Of a DNA stretch of 64,000 nucleotides, positions 28,961-38,546 are shown in pieces. The notes beneath the pieces were generated by a model. The model saw only the letters and a program-made list of their open reading frames with translations. It was not told the DNA's origin and did no database searches. The stretch is from Candidatus Caldilinea saccharophila (GTDB lineage Bacteria > Chloroflexota > Anaerolineae > Caldilineales > Caldilineaceae): contig JADJVW010000006.1 in NCBI GenBank assembly GCA_016710365.1, positions 124,001 through 188,000 of the forward strand, given 5' to 3'. The position numbers and the translations under genes are program-made. Within the stretch, counting starts at the first letter, position 1. Each line of letters begins with the position of its first letter.

Positions 28961-28979
28961 CCACGATTTCCACGACAAG

Positions 28980-29530
<551 letters not shown>

Positions 29531-29650
29531 CTCCCGGTTCTGTTGCTGCTTTTAACAACTGAATAGCTTCTCAATTGGATCGGCGAAAGTCACCTGGATT
29601 CAGAACTGCAAATCCAGTATGCTGACGCATCAGATCTGAAACGAATCATC

Positions 29651-29691
29651 AGAAAGCTCGGAATGTGCCTCCACGTTCCGAGCTTTCTTTT
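29651..29691 (+). terminator. Intrinsic terminator of the lipoprotein gene
   Basis: AGAAAGCTCGGAA (29651-29663) pairs with TTCCGAGCTTTCT (29676-29688) over a 12-base loop, followed by TTT. It sits 120 bases past the lipoprotein stop and just before the next promoter. Confidence 0.88.
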
Positions 29692-29695
29692 CGAT

Positions 29696-29724
29696 TTGAC
29701 ATGCTGCTTGGGCTTGTCTACAAT
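29696..29724 (+). promoter_or_regulatory. Promoter of the two-component system
   Basis: TTGACA (29696-29701), 17 bases, TACAAT (29719-29724), same layout and same -10 as the promoter at 27796. The leader is about 40 bases to the ATG at 29770. Confidence 0.75.
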
Positions 29725-29769
29725 CGCGAATGGTTTACTACGCCAAAACCGAACGAACTGGAATCCTAC

Positions 29770-30447
29770 ATGGCCGAACGTATCTTAGTTGTCGAGGACG
29801 ATCGTCGCATCCGCGACTTGTTGCGGCGTGGGCTGATCTTTGAAGGCTATAGCGTTGACACTGCTGAGGATGGCGAAACCGCGCTGCACGTCGCACGCGA
29901 AACACCGCCAGACGCTGTGATTCTGGATATCATGTTGCCCAAAATGGACGGCCTGGAAGTTTGCCGTCGTCTGCGCAGCGCCTCGAACGTCCCGATTATG
30001 ATGTTGACGGCGCGCGATTCTGTGCCGGATCGCGTCACCGGGTTGGACGCCGGCGCTGATGACTACATGGTCAAACCTTTTGCCTTCGACGAATTGCTGG
30101 CTCGTCTGCGCTCGCTTTTCCGACGTCACCGCATGGAAACCGCCCCCGACGTCTATCGCTATGGGGATCTCGAACTGAACCCGCGCTCGCGCCAAGTCTT
30201 TCGTAACGGCGATTTGATCGAGTTGACCGCCAAGGAGTTCGATCTGCTTGAGCTTTTCTTGCGCCACCCAAGTCAGGTGCTGACGCGTGAAATGATCTAT
30301 GAGCATATCTGGGAGTATGATTTTGGCGGAGAAAGCAACATCATTGAGGTGTATGTTCGCTATCTGCGCACCAAACTGGAAGCCGGCGGCAAGTCTCGCC
30401 TGATCCAGACCGTGCGCGGCGTCGGCTACGCGCTGCGTGACAATTGA
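29770..30447 (+). CDS. OmpR/PhoB-family response regulator
   Basis: Starting at the ATG at 29770 (226 residues) the protein has a receiver domain. It has acidic residues DD10-11, phospho-acceptor Asp53 in VILDIMLPKMDG, Thr in MLTARD, and Lys in DYMVKPFAFDEL. A C-terminal winged helix follows (ELTAKEFDLLELFLRHPSQVLTREMIYEHIWEYDFG, VRYLRTKLE, IQTVRGVGYALRD). An upstream in-frame start (29665) lies inside the terminator and promoter, so I reject it. It pairs with the histidine kinase 95 bases downstream. The signal and target genes are unknown. Confidence 0.93.
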   Translation: MAERILVVEDDRRIRDLLRRGLIFEGYSVDTAEDGETALHVARETPPDAVILDIMLPKMDGLEVCRRLRSASNVPIMMLTARDSVPDRVTGLDAGADDYMVKPFAFDELLARLRSLFRRHRMETAPDVYRYGDLELNPRSRQVFRNGDLIELTAKEFDLLELFLRHPSQVLTREMIYEHIWEYDFGGESNIIEVYVRYLRTKLEAGGKSRLIQTVRGVGYALRDN

Positions 30448-30542
30448 GGAAAGGCCAGACCCATGCCGCCGGACGCGGTGGACATGGCGGCGTGGATGGC
30501 GGTTGTCATAAGCCGCCAAACTGAACGGCCCAACCATCTCAC

Positions 30543-32087
30543 ATGACTATTCGTCTTCGTCTCACCCTGTGGTACACGGCGCTTCTCGGCATTACGCTGA
30601 TTCTATTTAGCGTCACCGTCTATTCGGCGTTGACTGCCAACGTGCGTTTCCAACTTGAACAGAGCGCCGCGCTGCAGGCGCGTAACATTGCCAGCGCCGT
30701 CGTCCAGCAATTTCAAGGGGATGTGGTCGTCTTTCGCAATCGCGCCGACAACGTTTTCTTTCCCCAGGTGGAGCTATTCGCCTCCTCAGTTGGCGCCCAG
30801 CTTTTAGACATCGACGGCAACGTCCTCAAACGCAGTGAAAACCTCGGCGACATCCCGATCCCCCATCACGCCGAGACGATGCCCCACATCCATGCCCGGA
30901 AAGACGATCGCTTCTACTATGTAACCTCTGAGGGCGCCGCCTTCCTGGTCTATACGGTGCCCCTGGTAGTCAACGATGAGTTGATGGGCGCGGTGCAACT
31001 CATCCAGTCTGTAACCACCGCTTTGACTGCGCTGACACAAGTGAATCGGTACCTGATTCTCGGCACTACGATCAGCATCCTGCTGGCAGCGATTGTCGGG
31101 GCCTTTCTGGCGCGCCGCGCGTTGGCCCCGATCGACACGATTACCGAAACGGCTAACGCCATCACGCGCACGCGTGACCTGGGCAACCGCATCGACATCC
31201 GCGACAATGCCAGCGAGGTCGGTCGCCTGGCGGCTACATTTAACGAAATGCTGGATCGGATTCAGCGCCTGTTCCAAGCCCAGGAGCGGCTCATCGGCGA
31301 TGTAAGCCACGAATTACGCACCCCGCTCACGACGATCCAGGGCAATATCGAATTGCTGCAACGTATGGCGGCTTCGCCTTCCGGCGGGGCGTTGCGCCTT
31401 GAAACCGCGGCCGAATTGTTCAAAGAGTCCCTAGGCGAAGTTCAGGCCGAATCCGAACGTATGAACAAGATGATCGGCGACCTGCTGCTGCTGGCACAGG
31501 CCGACAGCGGCGCACTCCAGATTCAAATGGCGGGCGTCGAGATGGATACGGTGCTGCTTGAGGTTTATCGCCAGACCCGACGGCTGGTCGAGCACCACAA
31601 AGGGCGGGCCGATGCATTGGAGATAAGGCTGGGCAGTGAAGATCAAGCGCTTGTGCGCGGCGACCGCGACCGCTTACGCCAGGTGCTGGTCAACCTCGCC
31701 GAGAACGCCGTCAAGTATACGCATGAGGGAGGCGTCGTCACCTTCAGCCTGGAAAATCAGACGGGCTGGGTGCTCATCAGCGTGGCCGATACCGGCATTG
31801 GAATCAGCGCGGAACAGCAGGCGCTGATCTTCGACCGCTTCTATCGCAGCGACAAGGCGCGCAGCCGCGAACTGGGCGGCAGCGGGCTTGGCCTGAGCAT
31901 TGCGCAACGCATCGCCCACGCGCACAACGGCAAGATCACGGTTTCCAGCCAGGTCGGCGTGGGCAGCACCTTCACGCTGTGGCTGCCGGAACTCCAGGAA
32001 ACACCCTCAGAGACGCCGATCAACCTGAAGCACACGGTCATTGCTGGGACACAATCATTACCGGGGCACAATAGCACTGCCGCGTAG
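30543..32087 (+). CDS. HAMP-domain sensor histidine kinase
   Basis: The 514-residue kinase has two membrane spans (about 9-29 and 165-187) around an extracytoplasmic sensor of about 135 residues. HAMP (about 188-240), DHp with the phospho-acceptor His in DVSHELRTPLTTIQGN (about His256), and the ATPase domain (QVLVNLAENAVKY, DTGIGISAEQQALIF, GGSGLGLSIAQRIA) follow. It should phosphorylate the regulator encoded just upstream. Its last 30 bases overlap the 3' end of the convergent gene at 32058. Confidence 0.93.
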   Translation: MTIRLRLTLWYTALLGITLILFSVTVYSALTANVRFQLEQSAALQARNIASAVVQQFQGDVVVFRNRADNVFFPQVELFASSVGAQLLDIDGNVLKRSENLGDIPIPHHAETMPHIHARKDDRFYYVTSEGAAFLVYTVPLVVNDELMGAVQLIQSVTTALTALTQVNRYLILGTTISILLAAIVGAFLARRALAPIDTITETANAITRTRDLGNRIDIRDNASEVGRLAATFNEMLDRIQRLFQAQERLIGDVSHELRTPLTTIQGNIELLQRMAASPSGGALRLETAAELFKESLGEVQAESERMNKMIGDLLLLAQADSGALQIQMAGVEMDTVLLEVYRQTRRLVEHHKGRADALEIRLGSEDQALVRGDRDRLRQVLVNLAENAVKYTHEGGVVTFSLENQTGWVLISVADTGIGISAEQQALIFDRFYRSDKARSRELGGSGLGLSIAQRIAHAHNGKITVSSQVGVGSTFTLWLPELQETPSETPINLKHTVIAGTQSLPGHNSTAA

Positions 32088-33293
32088 CAGTAGAGCGACG
32101 AGGAGCAACGTGGCACTCAACGCCACCGCCAGACTTCCCCACGCCGACACATTGAGCCAGAGCAATTGCGGCCAGCCTAGCATCGGCGCCACGCCCAACC
32201 CCAGCAGGCCGCCCACCATCACAAGTACGCCGCCCACCCACAGCGCGTTGAGCCAACGCACCAGAGCCGAGGCCGACAACAGCCGCGCCTCCAGCAGACC
32301 AAGCAGCGCGGTGCTCACCCACATCAACAGAAACACATGCAGATAGAAAATTCGTAGTTGCCCGCCCGCGCTTTGTTGCCAGACGCCAGGCCACAACAGA
32401 AATGCGGCGACCGCGATCACACTTGCCAGGCCCGCTCCCGCCAGCCACAGTAGTTGCGGGAATTTGCGCCGATGCCGCCAGAACTGGACCCCATGCACAC
32501 CGAGCAAGAGGGCGGCGCTGGCGTTCGCCACCGCGGCCACCCAAAACAGCGAGGCAGGCAACACAGCCGGCGACATGCCCAGCAGAAAGGTTGGCGCGAG
32601 GAGCAGCGCCAGGCTGAAAGTCGGTCGCCACCCCTGCGGTGTTGAACCCGTTGCGTCCACATGCGACCAGAGCAGCCCCAGCAGCGCCAGACCAAACCAC
32701 CCAACGGCAAACAAATCCAGAAACTGATGGAGAAACAACTGCTGCAAAAATGGATGCTCGGCGCGGGTGAACACCACGCCCACCAACCCTACCGCGCCCA
32801 GCGACGCCAGCAGCAGCAACGCAAGCGCCCAGTCCCACAACTGCACCGCAAGGGAGCGGGTGGTCAGTCTGCGTGTGGTAAATACATAGAGACCGACAAA
32901 ATAGAACCAGGTCAAGCCATTCATGGTGGACACCATCGCGCCAAGCGGCAGCCGCGCCGCGCCGATGGTCGTCAGCCCATAGCCATTTGCCCAGAACGCC
33001 GGAAAGCTCAGAAACGCCATGCCCGCGGTCAGCGCCATCTGCACGCTGACCCCGCGCGGCAAGGGGCGACCAGTGTGGCGCGGCAAGTCGGCCCAAATCA
33101 TCGCCATCAGCGCCAGCGTCACCCAGCCAAAGTACATCAGATGGCTGTGGGCGTGCCGTATTGCGCCAAAATTTTGCGCCCATGTGGGAAAGCCATAAAC
33201 CATGCCAAAGCGCATCAACACACCCGTCCACGCCGCAACCACCAGCGCTGTCACGGCCAGGATCAAGAACCGGCGCACTTGTCGATAAGCCAT
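32058..33293 (-). CDS. Heme-copper-oxidase subunit I-like membrane protein
   Basis: The 411-residue protein (an ATG three codons further upstream, 33302, overlaps the AGAGG site) has about eleven to twelve hydrophobic spans. Histidines are conserved in style: RHAHSHLMYFGWVTLALMAMIW in span 2, EHPFLQQLFLHQFLDLF, and RIFYLHVFLLMW. The HAHxxLxxFGW motif recalls cbb3-type subunit I and NnrS/NorB relatives. I do not see the complete His set for the heme-copper centre, and the length is short, so a heme-binding relative with an unknown role is safer than an oxidase. It is alone on the minus strand and its 3' end overlaps the kinase gene by 30 bases. Confidence 0.6.
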   Translation of the reverse strand: MAYRQVRRFLILAVTALVVAAWTGVLMRFGMVYGFPTWAQNFGAIRHAHSHLMYFGWVTLALMAMIWADLPRHTGRPLPRGVSVQMALTAGMAFLSFPAFWANGYGLTTIGAARLPLGAMVSTMNGLTWFYFVGLYVFTTRRLTTRSLAVQLWDWALALLLLASLGAVGLVGVVFTRAEHPFLQQLFLHQFLDLFAVGWFGLALLGLLWSHVDATGSTPQGWRPTFSLALLLAPTFLLGMSPAVLPASLFWVAAVANASAALLLGVHGVQFWRHRRKFPQLLWLAGAGLASVIAVAAFLLWPGVWQQSAGGQLRIFYLHVFLLMWVSTALLGLLEARLLSASALVRWLNALWVGGVLVMVGGLLGLGVAPMLGWPQLLWLNVSAWGSLAVALSATLLLVALLLRGSAIVPR

Positions 33294-33302
33294 TGTAGAC
33301 AT

Positions 33303-33553
33303 CCTCTCACAACTCGCACCGATTTTTCCATCACTCTATCGTAAAGAGGTGCGTCCTGCTGGAACTAATGTCACGCTCTATACGTCTACTGCTGCTGCGG
33401 AAAAAATTGCACTCTCTAGCTGGGAGGCGCCACAAGTGTTTGCCGCCCCCTTCGACGCTGACGCAAAGGGTCTGGCGCAACAGGGTGTGCGCGATCGGTG
33501 CCGGGGGCGTTCTCACCAAATTCTGATAGGCGCCAATTTCATAGTCCAAGGTA
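33303..33553. other. Upstream part of a 365-base intergenic region, with a repeat half-copy
   Basis: No gene is seen between the oxidase-like gene and the promoter at 33554. The stretch holds a diverged half-copy (about 33494-33526) of the GTGCCGGGGACG element that forms the palindrome at 28678. The rest looks non-coding. Confidence 0.4.
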
Positions 33554-33605
33554 TTGACAGCCATGACGCATTGCGTTATACTGCTGATTGTAACGCACTG
33601 CGTTA
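33554..33605 (+). promoter_or_regulatory. Promoter with two matching palindromic operators
   Basis: A promoter TTGACA (33554-33559), 17 bases, TATACT (33577-33582) drives the phasin-like gene. Palindrome 1 ACGCA-T-TGCGT (33566-33576) fills the spacer up to the -10. Palindrome 2, TAACGCA-C-TGCGTTA (33591-33605), is a perfect 15-mer at or just after the predicted start. Their centres are 27 bases apart. This is the classic layout for a dimeric repressor. The regulator is unknown. Confidence 0.75.
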
Positions 33606-33667
33606 TAAACGTTAGCGTATAAAATGTATGAACGCAGAATCGTTCTGAAATTCGAGGAGTAACAATA

Positions 33668-34306
<639 letters not shown>

Positions 34307-34321
34307 GGTTGAATAGGTTGT

Positions 34322-34358
34322 GAGGAAACGCTCCGGCAATTTGCCGGAGCGTTTCCTC
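34322..34358 (+). terminator. Hairpin terminator after the phasin-like gene
   Basis: A perfect 16-bp stem (arms 34322-34337 and 34343-34358, GAGGAAACGCTCCGGC) with an AATTT loop. There is no long T-tract after it, so termination may be partial or Rho-assisted. Confidence 0.7.
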
Positions 34359-34442
34359 TGCCTCCACGTGTTTCTCCTCTCTTGCCCGCTGATCTATACT
34401 ACCTGCAATCACATTCCGCCCACCAATTCCACTCAGGAACTC

Positions 34443-35702
34443 ATGATGCAGGGAATGACTAGAAGCCCATCGGTTGTATCGCGGCGTATCACCGGCACGA
34501 TCTTTTTCAGCGAAAGCATCTTCAGCGCGGCATTGATTGCGACGGTGACGCTGCTCTCCGTCAACGCGTCTCTGCTGAGCGGCACAGATACGCTGGCCGG
34601 CCTGCCGACGACGCTGGGTCTGGTCGGGCGCGCAACGCTGGCGGTGCCGATGGGCTGGCTGATGGATCGTTCCGGACGCCGGACAGGCATGGTGCTTGGC
34701 TACAGCATGGGTGTGCTCGGCATGGTGACCGGCATCCTGGCTGTGCAGACTTTTTCGTTTGTCTTGCTGTGTGTGAGTACGGCCATCATCGGCGTCAACA
34801 ACGCCACCAGCCAGCAAGCGCGCTTTGTCGCCGCGGAGGTGTGGCCGCCTCATCAGCGCGCCCGGATCATCGGCTTTATTGTCTTTGCCGGCACGGTGGG
34901 CGCGGTGGGTGGGCCGCTGCTCGTAGCGCCGACTTCGGCGCTGGCAGTACAGTTGGGCTTTGAGCCAAACGCCGGGCCGTATTTGCTTGGTGTGGGTTTG
35001 TTGGCAATCTCTGCACTGACGGTGATGGTGTTTTTGCGCCCCGACCCGCTGCGTTTTGGCAAGCAGTTCGACACACCATCGCTCGACGCCGAGGGCAACG
35101 AGTTGGCTAGCCGGCCTATGCGCGCCATCTTTGCCAACCACACCGTACAGCTTGCCGTGGCATCGATGGTGGTCGGCCAGTTGGTGATGACGCTGATCAT
35201 GGTGATTACGCCTGTGCACATGCACCACGCCAACCATTCCAACGGTGAGATTTCCCTGGTATTCATGGCGCATACGCTGGGCATGTTTGGCTTTGCCTTT
35301 CTCACCGGCTGGCTGATCGGCCAACTGGGCGCGCTGCCCATGATCGCGTTTGGCGCAGCCGTGCTCGTGATTTCCAGCGTTATGGTGGCGGTGGCGGCAA
35401 ATCTGCTGGCGTTGGTTGTGGCGCTCTTTCTGCTGGGGCTGGGATGGAGCTTCTGCTTCGTCGCCGGTTCGTCGCTGCTGACCAGCGCTCTCCATCCAAC
35501 CGAACGCGGGCGCGTCCAGGGCGCCAACGACACGTTGGTGGCGCTGGCGTCGGGCGCCGGCAGCCTCTCGACCGGGGCCATCTTTGCCAGCGGCGGCATG
35601 ATCGCCATCGGCGCAGTGGGGCTTGGCATCACCCTGGTCTTCGTCGCCGCGGCCGCGTGGCTGAACCAACAACGTAGACTGCCAGCAGTCGAGGCCAGAT
35701 GA
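34443..35702 (+). CDS. Major facilitator superfamily transporter
   Basis: The protein has about 419 residues from the ATG at 34443, which has AGGA at the right distance. A longer frame from 34320 would start inside the terminator. Twelve hydrophobic spans are visible, with the MFS loop GWLMDRSGRRTGMVLGYSMG between spans 2 and 3. A central cytoplasmic loop lies near residue 200 (RPDPLRFGKQFDTPSLDAEG). The substrate cannot be told from sequence. Drug or small-metabolite export is common for this architecture. Its stop codon overlaps the recX start (ATGA, 35699-35702). Confidence 0.85.
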   Translation: MMQGMTRSPSVVSRRITGTIFFSESIFSAALIATVTLLSVNASLLSGTDTLAGLPTTLGLVGRATLAVPMGWLMDRSGRRTGMVLGYSMGVLGMVTGILAVQTFSFVLLCVSTAIIGVNNATSQQARFVAAEVWPPHQRARIIGFIVFAGTVGAVGGPLLVAPTSALAVQLGFEPNAGPYLLGVGLLAISALTVMVFLRPDPLRFGKQFDTPSLDAEGNELASRPMRAIFANHTVQLAVASMVVGQLVMTLIMVITPVHMHHANHSNGEISLVFMAHTLGMFGFAFLTGWLIGQLGALPMIAFGAAVLVISSVMVAVAANLLALVVALFLLGLGWSFCFVAGSSLLTSALHPTERGRVQGANDTLVALASGAGSLSTGAIFASGGMIAIGAVGLGITLVFVAAAAWLNQQRRLPAVEAR

Positions 35703-36337
35703 TGGCAGGTGTGATCACAACACTGAAAGTGCAGAAGAATAACCAGGAGCGCGTCAGCGTTTTTCTGGACGGCGAGTACGCCTTTGGCGTGACGCTGGAT
35801 GTCGCTGCTCGACTCCATAAAGGACAGCATCTGAGCGACGCTGAAATTGACGGTTTACGCACGCAGGACGATGTCGATAAGGCGTATCAGGCGGCGCTCC
35901 ATTTTCTGGCGACGCGGCCGCGCAGCCGCGCCGAAGTGGAGCGCCGCCTGGAGCACAAAGGTCATGCGCCCGAAGCCATCGCCGCCGCGCTGAGCCGCCT
36001 CGAACAGCGCGACTATGTCGACGACGACGCCTTTGCCACGTACTGGGTGGACAATCGCAGCCGTTTTCGCCCACGCAGCGCGGCCGCTTTGCGCTACGAG
36101 CTGCGCCAGAAAGGCGTGGACGCCGAGTCCATCCAGGCGGCGACGGAAGAGTTGGACGAAGTCGCCGCAGCCTGGACTGCTGTAGAAAACAAGCTCAACC
36201 GCTGGCAGGAATTGGCAGAAGAAGAACTCGAACAAAAAATTATTACTTTCCTGGCCCGACGTGGTTTCAACTTTGCCATTGCCCGGCAGGCCGCACGCCG
36301 CGCCTGGCGCGAGCTTCACCCAACGGACGAACCATGA
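35699..36337 (+). CDS. recX: Regulatory protein RecX
   Basis: The 212-residue protein has an N-terminal ITTLKVQKNNQERVSVFLDGEYAFGV segment and the three-helix RecX repeats: ALHFLATRPRSRAEVERRLEHKGH, LEQRDYVDDDAFATYWVDNRSRFRPRS, and ALRYELRQKGVDAE. RecX binds RecA filaments and limits recombination. It overlaps the MFS gene upstream and the GNAT/nitrilase gene downstream by 4 bases each, so the three are translationally coupled. recA is not in the window. Confidence 0.9.
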   Translation: MMAGVITTLKVQKNNQERVSVFLDGEYAFGVTLDVAARLHKGQHLSDAEIDGLRTQDDVDKAYQAALHFLATRPRSRAEVERRLEHKGHAPEAIAAALSRLEQRDYVDDDAFATYWVDNRSRFRPRSAAALRYELRQKGVDAESIQAATEELDEVAAAWTAVENKLNRWQELAEEELEQKIITFLARRGFNFAIARQAARRAWRELHPTDEP

Positions 36338-37908
36338 GTGTTCGAAAACGCAAGCCTCGCATCGTCGTACGTATGTGGACGCCAGAAGACATCCCTGGCA
36401 TCGTGGCGTGTCACCGCGCCGCCTATCCTGAATATCCCAAAAGCGCCTATTACAACGAGCGCTTTTATGAGATGCAATACGCCGCCTTTCCCGAAGGGCA
36501 ATATCTCGCCGAAGCGGATGGCATCATCGTAGGCTACGTCACTTCGTTGATCGTCCAGCTTGACGACGACGCCCACTGGTACACTTACGAGGAGATCACC
36601 GGCGGCGGCACCTTTAGCACGCACGACCCATCCGGCGACACCCTTTACGGCGCTGACATCGGCGTCCGCATCGAGTATCGGCGCATGGGCGTTTCGAAGG
36701 CGCTCTATGAAAAGCGCATTTCGTTGATGAAACGCTACAATCTGCGCCGCATGGTCGCCTATGGTCGCATCCCCGGCTACACCGAGTTCGCCGGCAAGAT
36801 GACGGCTGAAGAATATGTGCAAAAAGTCTTGGCCGGTGAGCTGACCGATCCGTCGTTGTCCGCACATTTGCGTGCGGGATACACGGTGCGCCGCGTCCTG
36901 CTCGACTTTCTGTGGGATGATTCCAGCCTCAATTATTCCACGCTGCTGGAAATGCCCAACCCAAACTACCAGCCGGAAAAGCGCAAGATCGCCGCGGCGC
37001 CGCTGCAACGCGTGGTGCGACGCATCCGTGTCTGTGCGGCGCAGTGGTTCATGCGCCCCATCCACTCCTGGGATGAGTTCGAGCAGACCGTCAACTTTTT
37101 TGTCGACACGGCCAACACCTATCACTCGCACTTTCTGCTCTTCCCGGAACTTTTTACAGCACAACTTTTCACAATTATGCCGCCAGATTTAGACTCGCGT
37201 GCTGCCATCCGCCGGCTGGCTTCAATGACCGACCGCTACATTGCCCTCTTCCGCGACCTGGCGGAGAAGCACGGCCTCTACATCATCGCCGGCTCGCAGC
37301 CTGAACTGCGCGATGGGGAGATCTACAACGTGGCCTATCTCTTCACGCCGAGCGGCCAATATTACAGCCAGGATGCACTGCACATTCCGCCGATCGAGCG
37401 CACCGACTTCGACATCGAGCCGGGTGAGGAGATCAAGGTCTTTGACACGCCGCTGGCGCGCATCGGCATCCAGGTCGGGTACGACGTCGAGTTCCCCGAA
37501 TTGTCGCGCCTGCAGACGCTCTCCGGCGCGGAGATCATTTTCATCCCCTATAGCACCGACGAACGCAAAGCTTTTGACCGCATCCGCTACACCGCGCAGG
37601 CGCGCGCGGTCGAGAATTTCATCTACACAGTGATCGCGGGCAACGTGGGCAATCTGCCCGCGTCCAAAAATTACCTAATCAACTACGGACAGGCCGGCGT
37701 CTTCACGCCCAGTGACTTTGCCTTCCCGCCCGCGGCGACGGCAGGCGCCAGCGAGGCCAACGTCGAAACCGTGCTCATCACCGACCTTGACCTCACCTCG
37801 CTGGTGCAACAACGTGATCTCGCCACCGTGCGCCACCTGTACGACCGCCGCTCCGATTTGTACGACGTGCGCGCTAAGCGGCTGGTAAAGATCGTGCGCA
37901 CGGAATGA
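36334..37908 (+). CDS. GNAT acetyltransferase fused to a nitrilase-like domain
   Basis: Residues 1-210 are a GNAT acetyltransferase (GADIGVRIEYRRMGVSKALYEKRISLMKRYN, acetyl-CoA loop RRMGVSKA). Residues about 230-520 are a carbon-nitrogen hydrolase. This fusion is a known family (YhcX-like). The nitrilase half keeps the Glu of FPELF (about residue 272). The Lys position reads DALHIPP (Ala) where family members have D-K-(L/I)-H, and the nucleophile position reads QVGYDVEFPEL (Gly) where QICYDVEFPEL is expected. Two of the three catalytic residues are therefore missing. The domain is probably non-hydrolytic, and the acetyltransferase may be the active part. Substrate unknown. A terminator follows. 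Confidence 0.85.
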   Translation: MSVRKRKPRIVVRMWTPEDIPGIVACHRAAYPEYPKSAYYNERFYEMQYAAFPEGQYLAEADGIIVGYVTSLIVQLDDDAHWYTYEEITGGGTFSTHDPSGDTLYGADIGVRIEYRRMGVSKALYEKRISLMKRYNLRRMVAYGRIPGYTEFAGKMTAEEYVQKVLAGELTDPSLSAHLRAGYTVRRVLLDFLWDDSSLNYSTLLEMPNPNYQPEKRKIAAAPLQRVVRRIRVCAAQWFMRPIHSWDEFEQTVNFFVDTANTYHSHFLLFPELFTAQLFTIMPPDLDSRAAIRRLASMTDRYIALFRDLAEKHGLYIIAGSQPELRDGEIYNVAYLFTPSGQYYSQDALHIPPIERTDFDIEPGEEIKVFDTPLARIGIQVGYDVEFPELSRLQTLSGAEIIFIPYSTDERKAFDRIRYTAQARAVENFIYTVIAGNVGNLPASKNYLINYGQAGVFTPSDFAFPPAATAGASEANVETVLITDLDLTSLVQQRDLATVRHLYDRRSDLYDVRAKRLVKIVRTE

Positions 37909-37924
37909 GAAAAGATGGTGCGCG

Positions 37925-37961
37925 GCCAGCGCGAATCGAGCGGATTCGCGCTGGCTTTTCT
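37925..37961 (+). terminator. Intrinsic terminator of the MFS-recX-GNAT operon
   Basis: GCCAGCGCGAATC (37925-37937) pairs perfectly with GATTCGCGCTGGC (37943-37955) over GAGCG, followed by TTTTCTGCTTTT. It lies 16 bases after the stop of the GNAT/nitrilase gene. Confidence 0.92.
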
Positions 37962-37968
37962 GCTTTTG

Positions 37969-38012
37969 ATCCGCGTTGATCCGCCAAATCCGCGTCATCC
38001 GCGTGCTATCCC
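37969..38012. repeat. Short tandem ATCCGCG-type repeat
   Basis: Four imperfect copies of GATCCGCGTT/ATCCGCGTC follow each other between the terminator and the biotin carrier gene. The unit is 7-10 bases. It belongs to the same low-complexity repeat class found around 57127, 57604 and 61457. Confidence 0.6.
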
Positions 38013-38039
38013 ATTGATTCGGACGAATGAGGAGTTTGC

Positions 38040-38546
38040 ATGTCACGGACATTTCAGTTCAAGCTTGGCGACGACGAACGCACCGTGCAGGTGGAGCGAG
38101 AAGGCGAGCAATGGCTGGTGCGCATAGGCGAGCGCGCCTTGACGCTGACCGCGCAGGCGGGCGAGGCAGGCCGCCTTGATCTGTGCGTGGATGGCCAGTG
38201 GCGCCGCGTCTATGCGGCGCGCCAGCGCGACCGCACCTACGTCTGGCTCGACGGCGACGTATGGACGCTGGACAAACCCGACCCGCGCCGGCGCAGCGCC
38301 CAACCGCTTGCCAGCGGCGGCGCACTCGAAGCCGCTATGCCCGGTCGCGTCCTGGATGTCCTGGTCGCTGCAGGCGACGCGGTCAAGCGCGGAGCTACGC
38401 TGGTGCTGCTGGAAGCGATGAAAATGGAATTGCGCATCCAGGCGGCCGCCGACGGACAAGTCACCCGCATCCATGTCAAGCCGGGTGAAGTCGTCGAGCG
38501 AGGACAGTTGTTGGTCGAAGTAGATGAATCACCCAGCGATCCGTAG
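38040..38546 (+). CDS. Stand-alone biotin carboxyl carrier protein
   Basis: Of the 168 residues, about 95-165 are a biotinyl domain (MPGRVLDVLVAAGDAVKRGATLVLLEAMKMELRI) with the biotinylated Lys in EAMKMEL (Lys128). The N-terminal part is beta-rich like the carrier subunit of acyl-CoA carboxylases. It should carry carboxybiotin for an acetyl-CoA/propionyl-CoA-type carboxylase, whose biotin carboxylase and carboxyltransferase subunits are not in the window. It lies 318 bases upstream of the PUFA synthase, which consumes malonyl-CoA, so it may serve that pathway. That link is inference. A GAGGAG ribosome site precedes the ATG. Confidence 0.8.
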   Translation: MSRTFQFKLGDDERTVQVEREGEQWLVRIGERALTLTAQAGEAGRLDLCVDGQWRRVYAARQRDRTYVWLDGDVWTLDKPDPRRRSAQPLASGGALEAAMPGRVLDVLVAAGDAVKRGATLVLLEAMKMELRIQAAADGQVTRIHVKPGEVVERGQLLVEVDESPSDP

